This document shows, piece by piece, positions 6,673 to 11,398 of a DNA stretch of 11,398 bases. Position 1 is the stretch's first letter. Each line of letters opens with the position of its first letter. The translations under genes were made by a program, and so were the position numbers. Under the pieces are notes generated by a model. That model did not search any database, was not told where the DNA came from, and saw nothing but the letters and a program-made list of their open reading frames with translations. The stretch comes from DATEAX01 sp035288145. GTDB taxonomy: Bacteria; Patescibacteriota; UBA1384; UBA12157; JAENIV01. The DNA lies in contig DATEAX010000043.1 of NCBI GenBank assembly GCA_035288145.1, positions 1 to 11,398 of the forward strand. The letters run 5' to 3'.

Positions 6673-6729
6673 TTATGCTCGATGGATTAAGGCAAAAGCG
6701 TCAATTAGGACCAAACGATTTTTAATCAT
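6673..6729 (-). pseudogene. 18-codon remnant of the exonuclease gene (right direct-repeat copy)
   Basis: The frame reads MIKNRLVLIDAFALIHRA and then TAA, identical in protein sequence to the first 18 residues of the intact exonuclease at 4440. The DNA of 6675-6729 matches 4386-4440 at 52 of 55 positions. Its ATG overlaps the murE stop as TGATG, the usual form of translational coupling, so this looks like the original junction of the two genes. The stop codon is created where the repeat meets the inserted segment. It contains D10 but none of the other catalytic residues, so it is dead as a nuclease. Confidence 0.85.
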
Positions 6730-8039
6730 CAGCTTGCTTCTCTTCTTTTAGTAAGGAGCTCTTTGGCGATTTTCCGGTCGGACCAAGGGATTTTTTGGTC
6801 TTTGACAACCATGCACTCCTCGGCACCCTTGCCGGTAATAATGACAATATCGTCGGCGCGGGCAAGCTCAAAAGCTTTTTCGATCGCCTCGCGCCGCGAA
6901 AGGATTTTAAAGAAATTCTTGCCGGGAATTTTGGGATTGCTTTTAGTTTCGCCCCGGTTTACCCCACTGGCAACCCCTTCGATGATTTTTGCCGGATCCT
7001 CGGAATAGGGGTCCTCGTCAGTGATGATGACCACCTCGGCAAACCGGCCGGCCAAAGCGCCCATAATCGGCCGTTTTGAGCGGTCGCGGTCGCCAGCGGC
7101 CCCCAAAACGGCAATTAACCGGCCTTTTTTACTCATCGCCAGAGTTTCGTAGATTTTTTCCAAGGCATCCGGCGTATGGGCATAATCAATAATCACCCCA
7201 AAGGGCTGGCCCAAATCGATTTTTTCCATCCGGCCGGGAATGGTCATAATTTTTCCAAGTGCGGTTTTGGCCAGTTCCAAATTAATCTTGAGGTTATAGG
7301 CGACCGCCAGCGCCGCCAGGGTATTGTAAATGTTAAACTTGCCCGGCAGATTCAAGTTAATTGCCACTTGGGATTCGGGCGTTATCACCGTAAATAAACT
7401 GCCGGTCGGTTCTAAAATAATCTTTTTCGCCAAAAGATCGGGCTTGCGGGGACGCCCCTGCTCCGGACTTTCCGTGCCGTAGGAGAGGGTTTCCTTTACC
7501 CCCAAATCCAAAAAATAATTGGCGGATTTGTCGTCCATATTGATAATCGCCACCTCGGCTTCCTTAAAAATCCTTGCCTTGGTATTGCGGTATTCTTCAT
7601 AGGTTTTGTGATAATCCAGATGATCGTGAGTGATATTGGTCAGCACGGCAATTCTTGGCTTAATCCCCCAAATCCGCTCCTGGGCGATGGCGTGCGAGGT
7701 TGTCTCCAGGACCAGCCAATGGCAACCGGCTTTGACCGCCTCGCGAATGAATTTTTGCAGAGCAAAAGGCGAAAGGGTGGTCATTTTGCTTAAATTCTTC
7801 CATTTTTTGGCGCCGATTTGAAAATCAATCGTCGTCGCCATCGCCACTCGATAATTGGCGGCCTGGAGGATTTCCGCAATCATATGGCAGGTGGTGGTTT
7901 TGCCGTTGGTGCCGGTGACGGCAATCACGCGGATGTTTTTTGCCGGGAACCGATAAATGAGAGCCGCCAAAATTGCCCGGAATTTATGCGTCCAGGAAAT
8001 GACGGCGGGAGGCAAAATTTTTCGCAAGTAAGACCTCAT
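6729..8039 (-). CDS. murE: UDP-N-acetylmuramyl-tripeptide synthetase (MurE-type Mur ligase)
   Basis: This cytoplasmic ATP-dependent ligase adds the third residue of the peptidoglycan stem peptide. With the start at 8039 it has 436 residues. The ATP loop is GTNGKTTT (43-50). ETTSHA (112-117), NITHDHLDYH (135-144), the carbamylated-lysine position K154 in TKARIF, YAHTPDA (286-292), GDRDRSKRP (316-324) and TGKGAEE (402-408) all match the family. The usual first domain (about 90 residues) is absent; a short basic/hydrophobic segment replaces it. The meso-DAP motif DNPR reads EDPY (342-345), so the amino acid added cannot be predicted. In-frame ATGs at 8060 and 8090 are alternative starts, the last overlapping valS by 19 bp; 8039 is chosen for its G-rich site (GGGGG) and alignment. 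It follows valS and overlaps the exonuclease remnant. Confidence 0.88.
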   Translation of the reverse strand: MRSYLRKILPPAVISWTHKFRAILAALIYRFPAKNIRVIAVTGTNGKTTTCHMIAEILQAANYRVAMATTIDFQIGAKKWKNLSKMTTLSPFALQKFIREAVKAGCHWLVLETTSHAIAQERIWGIKPRIAVLTNITHDHLDYHKTYEEYRNTKARIFKEAEVAIINMDDKSANYFLDLGVKETLSYGTESPEQGRPRKPDLLAKKIILEPTGSLFTVITPESQVAINLNLPGKFNIYNTLAALAVAYNLKINLELAKTALGKIMTIPGRMEKIDLGQPFGVIIDYAHTPDALEKIYETLAMSKKGRLIAVLGAAGDRDRSKRPIMGALAGRFAEVVIITDEDPYSEDPAKIIEGVASGVNRGETKSNPKIPGKNFFKILSRREAIEKAFELARADDIVIITGKGAEECMVVKDQKIPWSDRKIAKELLTKRREAS

Positions 8040-8071
8040 CAAACCCCCATTGGATAACATACTTGAACTTA

Positions 8072-10153
8072 TCAGCCCGCTTCGGGCCATTTGGCTGAAA
8101 TAAGCAGTTTTTCTGCTACCAATTTTTGCTCATAGAGTTTTTGCCAAATTTCTTCGCTAACATAAGGCATAAAAGGATGGAGGAGCTTGAGCGTTGTCAC
8201 CATAACATAGAGCAGGATTTCGGGATTTTTTTCTTTTTTTGACGCCTCTAAGTAGCCATCGGCAAAATCGTGCCAGATAAAATCGTAGAGCGAATGGGCC
8301 GCCTGGCCGAAGCGGAAATTGTCGAGGTCATTATTAACAGATGCGATTAAGTGATTAAGTGATTGGGTGATTTTCTTATCATCGTCGGTTTTTAGTTCAA
8401 TTTTGAATTTTACAATGTCATTTTGCATTTGCAAAATTGTAAATCTTGCAATGTTCCAAATTTTATTGGCAAATTTCCGGCCGGCAATAATGGCCTTCTC
8501 GTCAAATCTGATGTCCTGAACGCCGGTATTGATGTATGCAAGACCGAATCTCGTGGCGTCGGCGCCGTATTTATCGATGAGTTCCAAGGGGTCAACGCCC
8601 GTGCCTAGCGATTTGGCCATTCTTTTGCCTTCGATGTTAAAAATCGTCGGGTGGATATAGACGATTTCAAAGGGCTTTTGACCAGTAAACTCGAGTCCGG
8701 AAAAAATCATCCGCGCCACCCAAAGATAGAGGATGTCGCGGGCGGTAGAGAGCACGGTGGTCGGATAAAAGTAGGCAAGATCATCGGTTTTTTTGGGCCA
8801 GCCTAGGACCGCAAGCGGCCAGAGGGCCGAGGAGAACCAAGTGTCCAAGACATCATCGATGCCGTCGATGGGAATTTTATGGCCAAACCAGATTTGGCGG
8901 GAAATACACCAGTCGCGGAGATTTTTCATCCAGTCAAGATAAACCTTTTCCCAGCGTTCGGGCACGAATTTAATCTCCCCTTTTTCAACCGCCCGAATCG
9001 CTGGTTCTGCTAATTTTTTCATTTTGACAAACCATTGTTTTGAGAGAAGTTGCTCGATTTTTTTGCCGCAGCGGTAGCAATGGGGAACTTGATGGGTGTA
9101 GTCCTGAATTTTCTCAAGCAAGTCTTGCGATTCTAACTCGGCTATGATTTTTTCCCGCGCCTCCAGGACCTTTTGACCTGTAAAATCAAACCCCTGGGGT
9201 TTGATTTGGGTGATTTTACCGGTTTCATCAATAACTTTGATGCTCGCCAATTTATGACGTTCACCGATTTCAAAATCACTGGGATCATGGGCCGGGGTAA
9301 CTTTGACGGCGCCGGTGCCGAACTTGGGATCAACTGACTGATCGGCAATAATCGGAATTTGCCGATTGACAATCGGGATGATTACGGTTTGACCGATAAT
9401 ACTTTCATATCTTTTATCATCGGGATTAACAGCCACCGCCGCATCCCCCAGCATTGTTTCCGGCCGGGTCGTCGCCACAGTGATATAATTTTTTAATTTT
9501 ACATTTTCATTTTGATTTTTGAGATTTGATTTTTGAATTTGGTATCGAATATACCACAATTTTCCATCCACTTGTCGATGTTCGACTTCGATATCGGAAA
9601 GAGCGGTTTGACAGCGGATGCACCAGTTAATCACCCGCTCGCCCTGATAAATCCAGCCCTTTTCTTGGTAATGCAGGAAAGCTGCCTTGACCGCTTCGAC
9701 GTAATCAGAGTCCATCGTATAACGCTGGCGGGACCAGTCGCAGGAACAGCCGAGTTTTTTGAGTTGCCCGATGATAATGTCGCCGTATTTTTGAACCCAC
9801 TTTTCAACTTCGCGGGCAAACTTTTCCCGGCCCAAATCCTGCCGCGATTTGCCTAGCTTGGCCAACTCTTTTTCAACAACATTTTGAGTGGCAATGCCAG
9901 CGTGGTCAGTGCCCGGCACCCAAAGAGTGGGCACGCCCTTCATTCGGGAGCGGCGAATCAAAATATCCTGAATGGTGTTGTTTAGGGCATGGCCCATATG
10001 GAGCGAGCCGGTAACGTTAGGCGGGGGAATGACGATAGTAAAGGGCTTCTTGCTCGATTCGATTTTCGGTTCGAACACACCGGATTTTTCCCACATTTCA
10101 TAAATTTTATCCTCGGTTCGCTTAGGGTTATAATTTTTTTCCAAGTCATTCAT
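8072..10153 (-). CDS. valS: Valyl-tRNA synthetase, shortened
   Basis: ValRS charges tRNA-Val and edits mischarged threonine. This protein has 693 residues, against about 850-950 usually. The HIGH motif is HMGH (52-55, in PPPNVTGSLHMGHALN), and the editing domain shows TTRPETMLGDA (228-238) and TPAHDPSDFEIG (286-297). Cys pairs 178/181 and 359/362 are present. GHKIP (424-428) is followed after only 5 residues by DVLDTWFSSALWP, so the zinc-binding insertion common there is missing. The KMSKS loop reads RMAKS (511-515). The protein ends at SAKWPEAG, right after the anticodon-binding domain, without the C-terminal coiled coil. ATG 10153 begins the family-typical segment (NDLEKNYNPKRTEDKIYEMW); ATG 10189 would add 12 residues. 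murE follows. Confidence 0.93.
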   Translation of the reverse strand: MNDLEKNYNPKRTEDKIYEMWEKSGVFEPKIESSKKPFTIVIPPPNVTGSLHMGHALNNTIQDILIRRSRMKGVPTLWVPGTDHAGIATQNVVEKELAKLGKSRQDLGREKFAREVEKWVQKYGDIIIGQLKKLGCSCDWSRQRYTMDSDYVEAVKAAFLHYQEKGWIYQGERVINWCIRCQTALSDIEVEHRQVDGKLWYIRYQIQKSNLKNQNENVKLKNYITVATTRPETMLGDAAVAVNPDDKRYESIIGQTVIIPIVNRQIPIIADQSVDPKFGTGAVKVTPAHDPSDFEIGERHKLASIKVIDETGKITQIKPQGFDFTGQKVLEAREKIIAELESQDLLEKIQDYTHQVPHCYRCGKKIEQLLSKQWFVKMKKLAEPAIRAVEKGEIKFVPERWEKVYLDWMKNLRDWCISRQIWFGHKIPIDGIDDVLDTWFSSALWPLAVLGWPKKTDDLAYFYPTTVLSTARDILYLWVARMIFSGLEFTGQKPFEIVYIHPTIFNIEGKRMAKSLGTGVDPLELIDKYGADATRFGLAYINTGVQDIRFDEKAIIAGRKFANKIWNIARFTILQMQNDIVKFKIELKTDDDKKITQSLNHLIASVNNDLDNFRFGQAAHSLYDFIWHDFADGYLEASKKEKNPEILLYVMVTTLKLLHPFMPYVSEEIWQKLYEQKLVAEKLLISAKWPEAG
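8345..8376. repeat. 8-bp short repeat inside valS
   Basis: GATTAAGT occurs twice in tandem (8345-8360), followed by GATTGGGT and a degenerate unit. It encodes KKITQSLNHLIAS in the anticodon-binding domain. It shares AGTGATT with the repeat in tsaD at 11291-11330. Confidence 0.6.
9490..9540. repeat. A/T-rich low-complexity segment inside valS
   Basis: The plus strand consists almost only of T-rich units; 9508-9521 reads CATTTTGATTTTTG, identical to two stretches in the exonuclease gene repeat (4055-4068, 4069-4082). It encodes IQKSNLKNQNENVKLKN (residues 206-222) before the conserved editing-domain strand, where other ValRS proteins have a short loop. Confidence 0.7.
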
Positions 10154-10219
10154 AGTTAAAAATTTCCGCGACACGCTTTGCGTGGCCATAGTTTTTTGGC
10201 AAGTCTTTCATACTACTTC

Positions 10220-10241
10220 TTTATAGAGTTTTTATAGAGTT
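10220..10241. repeat. 11-bp perfect tandem repeat
   Basis: TTTATAGAGTT occurs twice head to tail, upstream of valS, at the predicted transcript start. Its role is unknown; it may be an operator or replication slippage. Confidence 0.6.
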
Positions 10242-10243
10242 TA

Positions 10244-10273
10244 ATCATATTTTAATTTTCATTGGAATTTCAA
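10244..10273 (-). promoter_or_regulatory. Candidate promoter of valS
   Basis: On the minus strand TTGAAA (10273-10268, 5/6), an 18-bp spacer and TATGAT (10249-10244, 5/6). The predicted leader to the ATG at 10153 is about 85 nt. It holds no recognisable T-box features. Confidence 0.45.
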
Positions 10274-10334
10274 TTTAATCTTATCACAATAGATTATTCA
10301 GAGCAATTTAAAATATACAATTAATGATCAGAGT

Positions 10335-10386
10335 AAAATCTAACCATTTTCGTGCGGTCGCACCATTTTAGTTAGATTTTCCTTAT
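10335..10386. repeat. Palindromic repeat, copy 1 (after the PaaX/Cas2-like gene)
   Basis: Perfect 10-bp terminal arms AAAATCTAAC (10335-10344) and GTTAGATTTT (10371-10380) enclose an inner GTGCG-GT-CGCAC. The part 10341-10386 matches 10926-10971 at 39 of 46 positions in direct orientation. It begins at the stop codon of the PaaX/Cas2-like gene. It could fold as a hairpin on either strand. Confidence 0.9.
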
Positions 10387-10907
10387 TTAAGTTTGAATAA
10401 ATTCATTAATACATCTCTGTTGTCTAATTCCTCGACTATTAAATAATGGATGAATTTTCGAGCACGGCAAAGTTCAATCAAATCCTCTGTTTCATCAGCA
10501 GTATTGTAGGGGCAAATCCAGACGCTCTCCTGCAATTGACGATAACCAATGTCTTGTAATCTTTCTCTGAAAAAGTTTCTCATTCTTCTTTTAGTTTCGG
10601 GAATGTCAAAAATAACAATTCGCCATTTGCCATCCCATTTTTTACTTTTTCGCAAGAATTTTAAGATTTTGAATTTTCCCTTAAGCGTGGCCTGAATTTT
10701 TTTGCGGCCGTTCTCTTCAACTTCTTCTAAATATCCCTCCCTTTTGAGACGGCCGACAACATTATAAAAGGCCTGCATTTCAATATGGTCTCGGATTTGC
10801 AGTTCGCGATACAGAAACCCCGAGGGATTATAAAGAGTTTCTTTAAATAGCAATCCCTTCTCGACAAGAAATATAAGTATCTTTTGTGTTTTGGTTAATT
10901 TCCGCAT
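10383..10907 (-). CDS. PaaX/Cas2-like regulator (winged helix plus Cas2-like domain)
   Basis: The protein has 174 residues. The N-terminal part (about 5-77) is a winged-helix DNA-binding domain (KTQKILIFLVEKG; FYNVVGRLKREGYLEEVEENG). After a basic linker, WDGKWRIVIFDIPETKRRMR (91-110) and QLQESVWICPYN (124-135) match the middle domain of PaaX, which shares a ferredoxin-like fold with Cas2; the D of FDIPE (D101) corresponds to the conserved Cas2 aspartate. The usual C-terminal PaaX domain is missing. Such proteins are sometimes named Cas2 in databases, but no cas gene or CRISPR array is in this window, so a transcription regulator is more likely. It sits between tsaD and valS, bounded by two palindromic repeats, one overlapping its promoter. 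No strong ribosome binding site is visible. Confidence 0.78.
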   Translation of the reverse strand: MRKLTKTQKILIFLVEKGLLFKETLYNPSGFLYRELQIRDHIEMQAFYNVVGRLKREGYLEEVEENGRKKIQATLKGKFKILKFLRKSKKWDGKWRIVIFDIPETKRRMRNFFRERLQDIGYRQLQESVWICPYNTADETEDLIELCRARKFIHYLIVEELDNRDVLMNLFKLK

Positions 10908-10918
10908 ATTTCTATCTT

Positions 10919-10971
10919 AAATATATAACCATTTTGATGCGGTCGCAATATATTGGTTAGATTTTTCTTAT
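10919..10971. repeat. Palindromic repeat, copy 2 (promoter side of the PaaX/Cas2-like gene)
   Basis: TAACCA (10926-10931) and TGGTTA (10954-10959) are perfect outer arms, with TGCG-GT-CGCA at the centre (10938-10947). The imperfect arms extend to about 10919 and 10966. It matches copy 1 at 39 of 46 positions. It contains the last codons and stop of tsaD and the predicted promoter of the PaaX/Cas2-like gene. Confidence 0.88.
10920..10948 (-). promoter_or_regulatory. Promoter of the PaaX/Cas2-like gene inside the palindrome
   Basis: On the minus strand TTGCGA (10948-10943, 4/6), a 17-bp spacer and TATATT (10925-10920, 5/6). The central and left arms of the palindrome fall between and over the boxes, so a protein bound there should block transcription. 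The predicted leader is only about 6 nt. Copy 1 does not preserve these boxes. Confidence 0.5.
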
Positions 10972-11398
10972 GTTGGAGGAATTATCAGGGAGTCCTAAAT
11001 TTGCATCGGCGTTGATGTTTTTGTAAGTCGTATATTTTTTGGGACTCTGATACGCCGCGGCGATACCAATCATAGCGGCGTTGTCGGTGGATAACTTAAG
11101 GGATGGAATATGGAAGGATGGATGATGGGGTAAGCATGATACCGCTTTAGCCATTTGTTGTCTTAGCTCCCGATTAGCGGCCACTCCGCCGCAGAGGCAG
11201 ATGGACTTTGGGCGATATTCGTAAGCCGCCTGAACGGTTTTGCCGATTAGGATATCAATGACGGTCTGCTGGAACTCGTGAGCGACAAGTGATTGATAGT
11301 GATTGATAGTGATTCGTTGTGATTGGAGTTCTTTGACTTTGTACAAAACCGCGGTTTTTAAACCAGAGAAACTAAAATTATAACCTTTGCGGTCGAGC
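10957..11398 (-). CDS. tsaD: tRNA N6-threonylcarbamoyladenosine transferase, 3' part
   Basis: TsaD (Kae1/Gcp) transfers the threonylcarbamoyl group to A37 of tRNAs that read ANN codons, working with TsaB and TsaE. Only the C-terminal 146 residues are present; the frame runs off the right edge. Family blocks are YNFSFSGLKTAVL at the start, CGGVAANRELRQQM in the middle and LSTDNAAMIGIAAAY near the end (the Asp of STDN is a metal ligand in the family). Between the first two blocks, the variable segment ELQSQRITINHYQSLVAHEF contains residues encoded by a 10-bp repeat. The last codons and the TAA lie inside the palindromic repeat, giving a NIRKI ending. The PaaX/Cas2-like gene starts 49 bp downstream on the same strand. 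Confidence 0.92.
   Translation of the reverse strand, partial: LDRKGYNFSFSGLKTAVLYKVKELQSQRITINHYQSLVAHEFQQTVIDILIGKTVQAAYEYRPKSICLCGGVAANRELRQQMAKAVSCLPHHPSFHIPSLKLSTDNAAMIGIAAAYQSPKKYTTYKNINADANLGLPDNSSNIRKI
11291..11330. repeat. 10-bp short repeat inside tsaD
   Basis: GATTGATAGT occurs twice in tandem (11291-11310), followed by the degenerate units GATTCGTTGT and GATTGGAGTT. It encodes the segment ELQSQRITINHYQS, at a variable loop of TsaD, and keeps the frame. Confidence 0.7.

Larger units (their letters stand above)
4441..6674. mobile_element. 2.23-kb two-gene segment bracketed by direct repeats (probable insertion)
   Basis: This AT-rich segment lies between the two 55-bp repeats and carries the wHTH-PLP fusion gene (+) and a 104-residue helical protein (-), arranged convergently. 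Each has its own near-consensus promoter at an outer edge. It separates murE from the exonuclease gene, whose ancestral junction (TGATG) survives at the right side. No integrase, transposase or terminal inverted repeat is visible, so the mechanism of entry is unknown. Homologous recombination with related DNA or loss of an integrase are both possible. Confidence 0.55.

Noticed and set aside
4441..6674. Classical insertion sequence
   Set aside because: There is no transposase gene and no terminal inverted repeats, and a 55-bp imperfect duplication is too long and diverged for a usual target-site duplication.
10190..10340. T-box riboswitch upstream of valS
   Set aside because: The leader is AT-rich with no T-box core sequence and no terminator/antiterminator pair that I can see.
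10383..10907. True Cas2 of a CRISPR-Cas system
   Set aside because: The winged-helix N-terminus and PaaX-type middle domain point to a regulator. Two palindromic repeats 585 bp apart with a gene between them are not a CRISPR array, and no cas1 is present.
11380..11398. Third copy of the palindrome centre (tgcggtcg) near the right edge
   Set aside because: Only the short core matches, and it encodes the conserved LDRKGY segment of TsaD; the flanks do not match.

Overview
The window looks like a piece of a candidate-phyla (Patescibacteria/CPR-type) bacterial chromosome. This is inferred from gene style, not from a marker phylogeny. The core enzymes are trimmed: a short valyl-tRNA synthetase, a MurE without its first domain, and a stand-alone PolA-type 5'-3' exonuclease. 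Spacing is tight, several hypothetical proteins are small, and there is a short PaaX/Cas2-like regulator and a TrmB-like regulator. Coding regions carry short A/T-rich in-frame repeats. No tRNA, rRNA, CRISPR array or recognisable transposase gene was seen.

Layout, left to right. Bases 1-120 hold a probable 3' end of a plus-strand gene. Bases 163-2658 (minus) carry holA (DNA polymerase III delta) followed by a DUF2207 membrane protein. A divergent promoter region at 2659-2804 then drives an unrecognised 226-residue protein on the plus strand, which ends at a strong terminator at 3503-3530. Bases 3529-4440 (minus) carry the 5'-3' exonuclease. Bases 4441-6674 hold an AT-rich segment with two genes: a three-domain fusion (winged helix, TrmB-like effector domain, fold-type II PLP enzyme) and a 104-residue charged helical protein. 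Bases 6673-10153 (minus) carry valS, murE and an 18-codon remnant of the exonuclease gene. Bases 10335-10971 hold a PaaX/Cas2-like gene between two copies of a palindromic repeat. Bases 10957-11398 are the 3' end of tsaD.

The main structural observation is that the first 55 bp of the exonuclease gene occur twice, at 4386-4440 and 6675-6729, bracketing the 2.23-kb two-gene segment. At the right copy the remnant start codon overlaps the murE stop (TGATG). The ancestral order was therefore probably tsaD, valS, murE and exonuclease on one strand, with the last two translationally coupled. The segment then entered at the exonuclease start, leaving one dead copy behind murE and one intact gene with its own possible promoter. 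The three differences between the copies are all synonymous, which suggests they diverged as working genes before being joined.

The core genes serve DNA replication and repair (holA, exonuclease), translation (valS, tsaD) and wall synthesis (murE). The two insert-like parts, the wHTH-PLP segment and the repeat-flanked PaaX/Cas2-like gene, are the accessory elements, and each has promoter-overlapping inverted repeats that suggest autoregulation.
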